Positions 1 through 6,569 of a DNA stretch of 19,296 nucleotides are shown one piece after another. The stretch spans positions 1 to 19,296 of the forward strand of contig JBARBG010000179.1 of NCBI GenBank assembly GCA_049792815.1, written 5' to 3'. The position numbers and the translations under genes are program-made. Origin of the DNA: DAIDKA01 sp049792815 (GTDB lineage: Bacteria; Pseudomonadota; Gammaproteobacteria; Steroidobacterales; Steroidobacteraceae). Numbering within the stretch: position 1 is the first letter of the stretch; each line of letters opens with the position of its first letter. The notes under the pieces are model-generated. The model made no database searches. It saw nothing but the letters and a program-made list of their open reading frames with translations, and was not told the origin of the DNA.

Positions 1-477
1 GCGCAGCATGGCCCGCAGCGGCGGTGGCAGCCGCTGCGCGGTGCGCAAACTCTGCGGCACCAATGCCACAAGCCGCAGCGCCACACGCAGCCGCGCCGGA
101 TAAGGCAGGATTTTCGCCAGCGCCGCACGCAGCCACCGTTCACCGAGCGGCCTGCGGTAGGTGCGCTCGACATGGTGACGGGCATGATCGATCAGGCGCT
201 GGTAATGAACGCCCGAGGGACAGGTTGTCATGCAGCCCAGACACGACAGACAGCGGTCAAGGTGCCGCACCACCAGTTCGCTTGCCGCCCGGTCCTGCTC
301 CAGCATGTCCTTGATCAGGTAGATGCGGCCCCGCGGACTGTCGAGTTCATCCCCCAGCAGCACGTAGGTGGGACAGGTGGCCGTGCAGAAGCCGCAGTGC
401 ACGCATTTGCGCAGCACCTTCTCGGCCTCGGCTGTGTCCGGATCACGCAGCGCCGCGCTGTCGAATTGGGTCTGCAT
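1..477 (-). CDS. glcF: Glycolate oxidase iron-sulfur subunit GlcF (N-terminal part, runs off left edge)
   Basis: This is the iron-sulfur subunit of the membrane-associated glycolate dehydrogenase, which passes electrons from the flavin subunits towards the quinone pool. The 159 visible codons begin MQTQFDSAALRDPDTAEAEK. They carry two [4Fe-4S] cluster motifs of the CxxCxxCxxxCP type: CVHCGFCTATCP near residues 25-36, and CLSCLGCMTTCP near 78-89. The start ATG (475-477) shares one base with the TGA of glcE, giving a TGATG junction typical of translational coupling. The E. coli protein is about 400 residues, so more than half, including the C-terminal cysteine-rich domains, lies outside the window. 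Order and spacing after glcD and glcE make the identification firm. Confidence 0.93.
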   Translation of the reverse strand, partial: MQTQFDSAALRDPDTAEAEKVLRKCVHCGFCTATCPTYVLLGDELDSPRGRIYLIKDMLEQDRAASELVVRHLDRCLSCLGCMTTCPSGVHYQRLIDHARHHVERTYRRPLGERWLRAALAKILPYPARLRVALRLVALVPQSLRTAQRLPPPLRAMLR

Positions 478-1604
478 CAGTTCATGCGTCCCGGGTTCAG
501 ACGCTCGTGCGGATCAAACGCGGCCTTGAAGCGCGCGGCGAGGGTCGCGATGGCCGGCGCCTGCGGCTCGAACACTGCGTTGCTGCGACGCTCGGCCGGC
601 GATGCCCGTACCAACGTGGCATGTCCGCCCTGCAGGGCACCGCGGATGCGCGCCGCATCAACCCGCTGTGCGCCGACCCAGATCAGTCCGCCCCCCCAAT
701 CCAGCTGGAACTCCTCCGCATCGATTGCCGCCAGGATGCGCGCCGCCTGTTTCGGCGGCACCGACAGCCGCCAGATCACGGGAAAGCGCGCCAGGGCCGC
801 CGCCGCGCCGACCTCGCGCCACAATGCCCGTGAAGCGGTTGCCTCAAGCAGCTCCTGCGGCGAGCGCGCCAGGGCCGCCAGCAATGCGGCGATCCGTGTT
901 TGCACCGAGGCCACCAGGCCTTCCAGGCGCAAGGCCACGCCGCGCGCCGGCACGAAGGCAGCCGAGGACACCTCGAAAGTGGAACCCAGCGCCGCCGCAC
1001 AAAGCTCGACGGCGGCCTGCGCCCCGTCGACCGCGAACAGTAATGTGGTCTCGGACTCAGCGGCCGGTACCACGCGCACCGTGACCTCGGTGAGCGCCGC
1101 CAGTGTTCCCCAGGACCCGGCCAGCACTTTGGGCAGGTCAAAACCGGTCACGTTCTTGACGACACGTCCGCCGCCCACGAAGGCCTCGCCGCGGCCATTC
1201 ACGGCCCTGAAGCCAATGAAATGATCCCGTGCGGAACCTGCGGTGATGCGCCGCGAGCCGGAGCTGTTGGCCATCAGTACGCCGCCCAGGCTCTGCTCCC
1301 CGGCTGCGTCCAGCAAAGCCGGCATGGGTGGCTCGAATCCGAGGCGCTGGTTGTGGCCGCGTAGCAAGGTCTCGATCTGCCGCAACGGTGTCGCGGGTCG
1401 GACCGTCAGCACCAGTTCCCCGGGCTGATAGTCGACGACGCCGCTCAAGGCCGACAGGTCGAGCAACGCGGCATCCACGGGACGACCGATGCCGCGCTTC
1501 GTGCCCCCGGCCACCAGTTCATAGGCCGTGCCGGGCGCACTGAGAATTTCGACCAGCTCGGTCTCGTTGCCGGGGCGGACACCCGCGCTGTGCTCACTCA
1601 TCAT
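477..1604 (-). CDS. glcE: Glycolate oxidase FAD-binding subunit GlcE
   Basis: This 375-residue protein is the second, shorter flavoprotein subunit of glycolate dehydrogenase, which oxidises glycolate to glyoxylate. The N-terminal half is a PCMH-type FAD-binding fold, with LVAGGTKRGIGRP near residue 30 and the later block VKNVTGFDLPKVLAGSWGTL near 150-170, both characteristic of GlcE. Length is close to the family norm of about 350. Two adjacent ATG codons (1602-1604 and 1599-1601) are both possible starts and no strong Shine-Dalgarno separates them. Only 9 bases lie between the glcD stop and this start, and the stop overlaps the glcF start, so all three genes are expected on one transcript. 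Confidence 0.93.
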   Translation of the reverse strand: MMSEHSAGVRPGNETELVEILSAPGTAYELVAGGTKRGIGRPVDAALLDLSALSGVVDYQPGELVLTVRPATPLRQIETLLRGHNQRLGFEPPMPALLDAAGEQSLGGVLMANSSGSRRITAGSARDHFIGFRAVNGRGEAFVGGGRVVKNVTGFDLPKVLAGSWGTLAALTEVTVRVVPAAESETTLLFAVDGAQAAVELCAAALGSTFEVSSAAFVPARGVALRLEGLVASVQTRIAALLAALARSPQELLEATASRALWREVGAAAALARFPVIWRLSVPPKQAARILAAIDAEEFQLDWGGGLIWVGAQRVDAARIRGALQGGHATLVRASPAERRSNAVFEPQAPAIATLAARFKAAFDPHERLNPGRMN

Positions 1605-1613
1605 TGTTGGCCA

Positions 1614-3122
1614 CTAGAATCGTGGCAGTCCGCCATGCACGGAAGGCGCTGCCTGCGCGTGCACATGTTCGCGGCCCTGCTCACTGCAGCGGCTCAGCGC
1701 CGGAAAGACCTTGCCGGGATTGAATCGCAGCTGCGGATCGAAGACGTGTTTGATGCGGTGCTGCACCTCAAGATCCGTCGGACCGAACTGATAAGTCATC
1801 AGATCGCGCTTCTCCAGGCCCACGCCATGTTCACCGCTGAGCACGCCACCGACATCGACGCACAGCTTCAGGATATCGCTGCCGAAAGCCTCCGCGCGGT
1901 CCAGTTCCCCCGGGACATTGGCGTCGTACAGGATCAACGGATGCAAGTTGCCATCGCCGGCATGAAACACATTGGCCACGCGCAGGCCATGGCGCTGCGA
2001 GAGCTCCGTGATCGCCTGCAGCACGGGCGCCAGATGCCGGCGCGGAATGCTGCCGTCCATGCACAGATAGTCCGGGCTGATGCGCCCGACAGCCGGAAAG
2101 GCCGCCTTGCGTCCCGCCCAGAAGCGCTGGCGCTCGGCCTCATCCGCGGAGGCGCGGCAGGAGCTGGCACCGTGCCGCTCGGCAATGGCGTGCACGCGGC
2201 CGATCAGTTCATCGACCTCCTCGGCGGGGCCATCGAGTTCGACGATCAGCAGTGCCGCGACGGTCAGCGGATAGCCCGCATGCACGAACTCCTCCGCGGC
2301 GCGGATGGCCGGACCGTCCATCATTTCAAGTCCCGCCGGAATGATGCCGGCCGCGATCACATCCGCGACACAGTCGCTGGCGCCGGTGGCAGTGCCGAAG
2401 CCGATCAGCACGGCACGCGCCGTCTGCGGTCTGGGGAGAATGCGCACGGTCACTTCGGTGACGATGCCAAGCAGGCCTTCCGAACCGATCATCAGACCCA
2501 GCAGGTCGTAGTGGCCCGCGTCCAGGTGCCGGCCGCCCAGGCGCAGGATGTCGCCTTGCGGCGTGACCATCTCCAGACCCAGGACATTGTGCGTGGTGAG
2601 GCCGTACTTGAGGCAGTGCACGCCACCGGAGTTCTCCGCGACATTGCCGCCGATGGTGCAGGCGATCTGGCTGGAGGGATCCGGCGCGTAATAGAAGTTG
2701 CGGGCAGCAACGGCCTGGCTGATCGCCAGGTTGGTCACGCCGCTTTGCGCCACCACGCAGCGATCCGGATAGTCGATTTCCAGAATGCGGTTGAAGCGGC
2801 CCATCCCCACCACGATGGCATCCGCGACGGGTACGGCGCCGCCGGATAACGAGGTGCCGGCACCCCGCGGCACGATCCTGACGCCCTCCTGCAGCGCGTA
2901 GCGCAGCACGGCTGCGACCTGTTCCGTGGTGTGCGGCAGCACCACGGCCAGCGGGCGCTGCCGGTAGGCGGTCAGCGCATCGGTTTCGTAGGCGCGCAGC
3001 AGCTGGTCATCATCTATGACATCGGCGGGGTCCAGGATGGTCCGCAGAGCGGCGAGAATCGTGGCCTTGCGGGCCAATACTGCCGCATCCGGCTGCGCTA
3101 GACAGATCATCCGGGCGAGCAT
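1614..3122 (-). CDS. glcD: Glycolate oxidase subunit GlcD (FAD-linked oxidase)
   Basis: This is the main flavin subunit of glycolate dehydrogenase. It shows a FAD-binding segment (PRGAGTSLSGGAVP), the highly conserved block YYAPDPSSQIACTIGGNVAE, then the C-terminal FAD-oxidase domain with FWAGRKAAFPAVGRISPDY, HAGDGNLHP and SGEHGVGLEK. The tail RCSEQGREHVHAQ also resembles E. coli GlcD. The reading frame is open up to a GTG at 3161. ATG 3122 gives 502 residues, close to the 499 of E. coli GlcD; ATG 3110 is equally possible. Neither has a clear Shine-Dalgarno, so the start is uncertain by a few codons. It is the first gene of the operon and diverges from the aldo/keto reductase gene. No glcC-like regulator or malate synthase gene is visible here. 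Confidence 0.94.
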   Translation of the reverse strand: MLARMICLAQPDAAVLARKATILAALRTILDPADVIDDDQLLRAYETDALTAYRQRPLAVVLPHTTEQVAAVLRYALQEGVRIVPRGAGTSLSGGAVPVADAIVVGMGRFNRILEIDYPDRCVVAQSGVTNLAISQAVAARNFYYAPDPSSQIACTIGGNVAENSGGVHCLKYGLTTHNVLGLEMVTPQGDILRLGGRHLDAGHYDLLGLMIGSEGLLGIVTEVTVRILPRPQTARAVLIGFGTATGASDCVADVIAAGIIPAGLEMMDGPAIRAAEEFVHAGYPLTVAALLIVELDGPAEEVDELIGRVHAIAERHGASSCRASADEAERQRFWAGRKAAFPAVGRISPDYLCMDGSIPRRHLAPVLQAITELSQRHGLRVANVFHAGDGNLHPLILYDANVPGELDRAEAFGSDILKLCVDVGGVLSGEHGVGLEKRDLMTYQFGPTDLEVQHRIKHVFDPQLRFNPGKVFPALSRCSEQGREHVHAQAAPSVHGGLPRF

Positions 3123-3253
3123 GACCAAAGGCCGCGCGCCCAGCAAGCCCGGAGCCGCCACCGGGCGCGGCTGTTGCCAGCCGGGAAAGCCGGCTGCCCC
3201 GGCCAGCGACCCGCAGCCTTGCGGCGCCGGTGTAGGATGAGCGCCAAGCCCTC

Positions 3254-3259
3254 AAGGAG
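3254..3259 (+). promoter_or_regulatory. Shine-Dalgarno deciding the aldo/keto reductase start
   Basis: AAGGAG sits 7 bases before the ATG at 3267. The open frame extends upstream to 3174, but only this ATG has a proper ribosome binding site, and it places the export signal at the N-terminus. Confidence 0.85.
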
Positions 3260-3266
3260 TGTTGTG

Positions 3267-4208
3267 ATGACCCCGCCCCGAATGAATCGCCGGGATGCGC
3301 TCCTGGCCGCCCTCACCGTCGGCGCCGGCATGGCCGTTGCGCGCACGGCGCTGTCCGCCAGCCCGGGCGCCACCCTAACCAAGGCTATTCCCTCGTCGGG
3401 CCAGAAGGTCCCCGCCATCGGCGTCGGCACCAACAACTTCGATGTGACGGATGCCGAGGAGGTGGCGGCGCGCCGCGGGGTTCTGGAGCAGCTGCCCATG
3501 CAAGGTGGCGCCGTGGTCGACACGGCACCGTTGTACGGTCGGTCCGAGGCAATCATCGGCGATCTGGTCGCCGGCCTGCACAACCGCGATCACCTGTTCC
3601 TGGCCACCAAGGTCATGACGGCGGATGCCAAGGCTGGCGCCGCCTCCATGGAGGAGTCCATGCGCCGGCTCAAGACCCAGCGTATCGACCTGATGCAGGT
3701 GCATAACCTGATCGGTGTCGAAACCATGATTCCGGTGCTGCAGGAGTGGAAAAAGGCCGGCCGCATCGGCTATTACGGCATCACGACCTCCAGTCCCAGG
3801 CAGCACGGACAGTTGATGGACTACATGCGGCGCCTGCCCATGGACTTCATTCAGGTCGACTACTCCCTGGCCAACCGCAGTGCCGGCGATGAGGTGCTGC
3901 CACTGGCGCAGCAGAAAGGCATCGCCGTCATCGCCAATTCACCCTTTGGCGGCCGGCGGGCGGCCGCCAGCGTCTTCGGCCAGGTCGCCGGCAAGCCTCT
4001 GCCCGACTGGGCTGCCACCATCCAGGTGACCAGCTGGAGCCAGCTGTTGCTGAAGTTCGTGGTCTCCCACCCGGCCATCACCTGTACCGTACCCGGTACC
4101 ACGACTGTGGGTCACCTGGAGGACAACATGGCCGCCGCCCATGGCACGCTGCCGGACGCAGCGCTGCGCCAGAAGATGGAGGCGCTCTGGGACGGCCTTA
4201 AGACCTGA
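3267..4208 (+). CDS. Aldo/keto reductase with Tat-like export signal
   Basis: This 313-residue protein belongs to the aldo/keto reductase superfamily, NAD(P)H-dependent carbonyl reductases with a TIM-barrel fold. With the start at 3267 the classical catalytic tetrad is visible: D85 and Y90 in VVDTAPLYG, K115 in LFLATKV, and H146 in LMQVHN. The N-terminus reads MNRRDALLAALTVGAG, twin arginines followed by a hydrophobic run and an AxA-like region. This looks like a Tat signal, as expected for a cofactor-binding enzyme exported folded; that is an inference, because the motif lacks the usual S/T before RR and F after it. It is divergent from glcD and followed by an unrelated gene. The substrate cannot be told from the sequence. 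Confidence 0.88.
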   Translation: MTPPRMNRRDALLAALTVGAGMAVARTALSASPGATLTKAIPSSGQKVPAIGVGTNNFDVTDAEEVAARRGVLEQLPMQGGAVVDTAPLYGRSEAIIGDLVAGLHNRDHLFLATKVMTADAKAGAASMEESMRRLKTQRIDLMQVHNLIGVETMIPVLQEWKKAGRIGYYGITTSSPRQHGQLMDYMRRLPMDFIQVDYSLANRSAGDEVLPLAQQKGIAVIANSPFGGRRAAASVFGQVAGKPLPDWAATIQVTSWSQLLLKFVVSHPAITCTVPGTTTVGHLEDNMAAAHGTLPDAALRQKMEALWDGLKT

Positions 4209-4341
4209 CCCGGGGGGCGCCGCCGGCAGGACTTGTCAACTCACGGCCCGCGCGCCGGGCAACTGGCGCGGACCCCATTCACACGTGTATTGTGTCGCCG
4301 CGGTTCGCAAACAGCGCGCCCTTGATGTTCAGCTGTGAGTT

Positions 4342-4348
4342 AGGTGAT
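4342..4348 (+). promoter_or_regulatory. Extended Shine-Dalgarno (AGGTGAT) of the RRM gene
   Basis: AGGTGAT directly before ATG 4349 matches the 3' part of the extended anti-Shine-Dalgarno complement (AAGGAGGTGATC). Aligned in that register the spacing is normal although the bases appear to abut the start. This favours 4349 over the upstream in-frame start at 4292. Confidence 0.6.
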
Positions 4349-4678
4349 ATGACGAAAATCTACGTTGGAAATCTGCCCTTTTCCGCTGACGAGAGCCAGG
4401 TGCGTGCTCTGTTTGCGCAACATGGGACTGTTGAGTCCGTGAATGTGATCATGGACCGTGAAACGGGTCGTCCACGCGGTTTTGCCTTTGTTGAAATGAG
4501 CAATGCCGACGCTTCCCGTGCCATCCAGAGCCTGAACGGGTATTCAATGGGCGGTCGCGCGCTGCGCGTTAACGAAGCCCAGGATCGCCCGCCGGGTGGC
4601 GGCGGTCGGGGTCCGGGTGGTGGTGGTGGTGGCCCTCGCCGCAGTGGCGGCGGTGGCGGCGGCGGCGGCCGTTACTGA
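4349..4678 (+). CDS. Glycine-rich RRM RNA-binding protein
   Basis: This is a 109-residue cytoplasmic protein with one RNA recognition motif and a glycine-rich tail, a type found in many proteobacteria and cyanobacteria, where it is often linked to cold or stress responses. RNP2 is IYVGNL (residues 4-9) and RNP1 is RGFAFVEM (43-50), both with the aromatic residues that stack on RNA bases. Residues about 83-109 are almost entirely Gly with some Arg and Pro, ending in RY. The gene stands alone between other families and is followed by two hairpins, so it is probably a monocistronic, highly expressed transcript. The stress role is family knowledge; nothing here shows the RNA target. Confidence 0.92.
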   Translation: MTKIYVGNLPFSADESQVRALFAQHGTVESVNVIMDRETGRPRGFAFVEMSNADASRAIQSLNGYSMGGRALRVNEAQDRPPGGGGRGPGGGGGGPRRSGGGGGGGGRY

Positions 4679-4684
4679 TCCGCT

Positions 4685-4707
4685 GTTCCGGAGCCCCGCT
4701 CCGGAAC
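4685..4707 (+). terminator. Hairpin after the RRM gene (10-bp stem)
   Basis: A perfect 10-bp stem (4685-4694 with 4698-4707, core TTCCGGAGC) encloses a CCC loop, starting 7 bases after the RRM stop codon. The position suits transcription termination or mRNA 3'-end protection, but no T-tract follows, so a purely intrinsic terminator is not proven. Confidence 0.6.
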
Positions 4708-4721
4708 CCTTCGAATGAAAG

Positions 4722-4749
4722 CCGCGTGTCCCGAATACGGGACACGCGG
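4722..4749. terminator. Second perfect hairpin (12-bp stem, AATA loop)
   Basis: CCGCGTGTCCCG (4722-4733) and its exact reverse complement (4738-4749) flank AATA. It lies 14 bases after the first hairpin and 119 bases before the next gene. It has no T-run on either strand. It could be a second terminator or mRNA stabiliser, or a protein-binding palindrome (TGTCCC-N6-GGGACA). Confidence 0.5.
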
Positions 4750-4867
4750 TATCGGCTGCCGACACCCCTCAAACTGAATCTTTGCACCAGATTGCCGCGT
4801 TGCCGCAATACTGGCCCGCCACCCATGCTGACGACGCCCCATTCTGCGGGCTCAACGAGAAGTCATC

Positions 4868-5089
4868 ATGAGCAAATCTGCCACTGCGGCGTACTTCAAT
4901 GTCTTTACGGTCCGTGAGTTCGAAGGCTCAACCGGACAGAAAGCCAAGAGCTGGACGAAGGTGGGCGTCGCTTTTCCCCACCGCGAGGGACCAGGCTTCA
5001 ACCTGGAACTCTCGGCGCTACCCCTTGACGGTCGACTGGTTGCCCTGGTGCCGAGCGACGACGAGGCGGGACGCGTGGCCAGCGGTTGA
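4868..5089 (+). CDS. Small protein of unknown function (73 aa)
   Basis: This 73-residue protein begins MSKSATAAYFNVFTVREFEG and continues with KSWTKVGVAFPHREGPGFNL and LPLDGRLVALVPSDDE. It has no signal peptide or membrane segment and looks like a small soluble beta-rich domain. I recall similar short proteins (FNVFTVRE...WTKVGVAFPH...GFN...LPLDGRLV) as uncharacterised hypothetical proteins in alpha- and gammaproteobacteria, but cannot name a family. The start ATG 4868 has a weak GAGAAG element 6-11 bases upstream. Patterned motifs, sensible codon composition and a strong terminator just downstream support a real gene. No function is proposed. Confidence 0.75.
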   Translation: MSKSATAAYFNVFTVREFEGSTGQKAKSWTKVGVAFPHREGPGFNLELSALPLDGRLVALVPSDDEAGRVASG

Positions 5090-5123
5090 GGGCCGCGCTT
5101 GCACCGAACCTGAGCACAAATGA

Positions 5124-5147
5124 AGAGGCCCGCCGAAGCGGGCCTCT
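5124..5147. terminator. Bidirectional terminator between convergent genes
   Basis: A perfect 10-bp stem (AGAGGCCCGC with GCGGGCCTCT) closes on a CGAA tetraloop. It sits 34 bases after the plus-strand 73-aa gene and 26 bases after the stop of the minus-strand secreted-protein gene, so it can serve both. On the minus strand it is followed by TCATTTGT, moderately T-rich. Confidence 0.8.
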
Positions 5148-5173
5148 CCATCGATCCAGTCGAAGAATTCGAC

Positions 5174-5356
5174 TTACTTCGCTTCCGGAGCGGAGGAAGT
5201 GGTCGAGGCCTTCTTCTTCTTCATGTGGTGCTTCTTGGCATGAGTGGTGGTCTTCGCGTCCGAAGCCGGAGCCGAAGAAGGCGCGTCAGCGGCTAATGCG
5301 ATTACCGGACCGGCCAACAGAATCAGGGCGAGAGCAGGAACGAGTTTGCTAACCAC
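5174..5356 (-). CDS. Small secreted Lys/His/Ala-rich protein (60 aa)
   Basis: This 60-residue precursor has a clear Sec signal peptide: positively charged MVSK, a hydrophobic core LVPALALILLAGPVIA and a likely cleavage after ALA or AADA (about residue 22). The mature part of about 38 residues is low-complexity: Ser/Ala/Pro/Thr followed by the basic cluster HAKKHHMKKKK and an STTSSAPEAK tail. It starts with GTG at 5356, supported by GGAGA (5363-5367 on the plus strand) at 7-base spacing. The composition recalls periplasmic acid-shock (Asr-like) proteins, but there is no convincing motif match, so function is unknown. It ends before a shared bidirectional terminator. Confidence 0.75.
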   Translation of the reverse strand: MVSKLVPALALILLAGPVIALAADAPSSAPASDAKTTTHAKKHHMKKKKASTTSSAPEAK

Positions 5357-5362
5357 GAGTCG

Positions 5363-5367
5363 TCTCC
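5363..5367 (-). promoter_or_regulatory. Shine-Dalgarno supporting a GTG start
   Basis: GGAGA on the minus strand lies 7 bases before the GTG at 5354-5356. The nearby ATG (5367-5369) is in another frame that stops after six codons, so GTG is the start of the small secreted protein. Confidence 0.7.
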
Positions 5368-5588
5368 ATTAAGGAATATAAGTACGCTGGCAACCAACGG
5401 GCTTCACGGGGTGCAGAGCCTACACTAGCGCCGAGGCACTGCAATATCTTCTCTATTAATTCGTAGTAAGGATGGCAAGCTGCCGTTTTTACGAGGATTC
5501 TTGACGACAACGATGCGGCAAAACGGGGCAGGAATTGACGCGACAACACCTCTTCGGCGAGGCGCTCCGGCGCGGATTTGAGCGCTTG

Positions 5589-6569
5589 ATGCACCACCTT
5601 CGTGCGCCCCGCCTGGCCGCTTTTGCGGTCGCCGGTTTGGGGTTCAGTGGCGCCCTGCCGGTCCGGGCCTGGAACGATTTCGGACATATGGCGGTCGCCG
5701 CCGTCGCCTGGCAGCACCTCACGCCGGCGGCGCGTACCGAGGCCACGAAGTTGCTGCGCATGAACCCCGACTACCCCCGTTGGGTTGAGCAACTCGAGCC
5801 CGACGCCCGGGCGGTCACCGCCTTCATGCGGGCCGCGACCTGGGCGGATGCCATCAAGCATGAAAGCGGCAACACGGATGACGGTGAACGGCCGCAGGGC
5901 CCTGAGGCCAGTCAGAACACCGGCTACGATGATCCGAACGAACATCGCTACTGGCACTACGTGGATGTGCCGTTTTCCCCCGACGGGACCCCCGTGCCCG
6001 GGGTGATCACGCCCAACGCCGCCACGCGCATTGCGGATTTCCGCAAGGTGCTGGCCGACCCCGCGTCGCCGGACCTGCTGAAGTCCTACGACCTATCCTG
6101 GGTGCTGCACCTGGTGGGGGACATTCATCAGCCGTTGCACGCAGTCTCGCGCTTCACCCGGGAGCTGCCGGCGGGAGATCTGGGCGGTAACCGGGTCCTG
6201 CTGTGCGCTCCGCCGTGTCGCAAGGAGCTGCACTTTTTCTGGGACCAGGCCCTTGGGCGCGGCACCCCGACCGAGGCCCTGGCGCTTGCCCGGGATCTCC
6301 CGGCGCCGCCACTGCGGCGCATCACCGATACCAACATCCAGGACTGGGTGGATGAAAGCGGTACGCTCGCGCGCCGAGTCGTGTACGCAGCCCCGATCGG
6401 TCCGGGTTCCGGCCCCTACGAACTCACGCCTGCGTATCGCGATCAGGCAAAGATCATCGCCCGCGAACGCATCGCACTGGCCGGCAGGCGACTCGCGGTG
6501 CTGCTCAATGCGGCCTTTGCTCCCAGCGCATCTGGATTCAGCCGATCAAGAAATATTATTGTTCGCTGA
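5589..6569 (+). CDS. Secreted S1/P1-family zinc nuclease
   Basis: S1/P1 nucleases are trizinc phosphodiesterases that cut single-stranded DNA/RNA and remove 3'-phosphates; bacterial ones act in the periplasm or outside the cell. With ATG 5589 (326 residues) a Sec signal ends VRA, leaving Trp28 as mature residue 1, as the family needs because the amino terminus binds zinc. All nine ligands can be placed: W28, H33, D87, H123, H174, D178, H184, H215, D219. The spacings W-H (5), H-D-H (4, 6) and H-D (4) equal those of nuclease P1. DLGGN (197-201) and LHFFWD are further signatures. The frame extends up to a TTG at 5535, which would give a 45-residue leader. The segment between D87 and H123 is about 21 residues longer than in P1. 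Confidence 0.92.
   Translation: MHHLRAPRLAAFAVAGLGFSGALPVRAWNDFGHMAVAAVAWQHLTPAARTEATKLLRMNPDYPRWVEQLEPDARAVTAFMRAATWADAIKHESGNTDDGERPQGPEASQNTGYDDPNEHRYWHYVDVPFSPDGTPVPGVITPNAATRIADFRKVLADPASPDLLKSYDLSWVLHLVGDIHQPLHAVSRFTRELPAGDLGGNRVLLCAPPCRKELHFFWDQALGRGTPTEALALARDLPAPPLRRITDTNIQDWVDESGTLARRVVYAAPIGPGSGPYELTPAYRDQAKIIARERIALAGRRLAVLLNAAFAPSASGFSRSRNIIVR

Noticed and set aside
1590..2849. Long plus-strand open frame (419 codons) opposite glcD
   Set aside because: It is antisense to the well-conserved glcD, has no recognisable domain and reflects the lack of stop codons in high-GC DNA.
3178..3196. 7-bp hairpin CAGCCGG-GAAAG-CCGGCTG between glcD and the reductase gene
   Set aside because: A regulatory role for the divergent promoters is possible, but the stem is short and nothing else supports it.
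4246..4260. GC hairpin GCCCG-CGCGC-CGGGC after the aldo/keto reductase gene
   Set aside because: A 5-bp stem without T-tract, expected by chance in DNA this GC-rich.
5474..5490. Hairpin GGCA-AGC-TGCC followed by GTTTTT
   Set aside because: Only a 4-bp stem with a 3-base loop, upstream of a gene rather than after one; too weak for a terminator.
5349..5957. Minus-strand open frame of 202 codons overlapping the nuclease gene
   Set aside because: It is antisense to the nuclease and crosses its promoter region; its end overlaps the leader of the 60-aa secreted protein and it has no motif.
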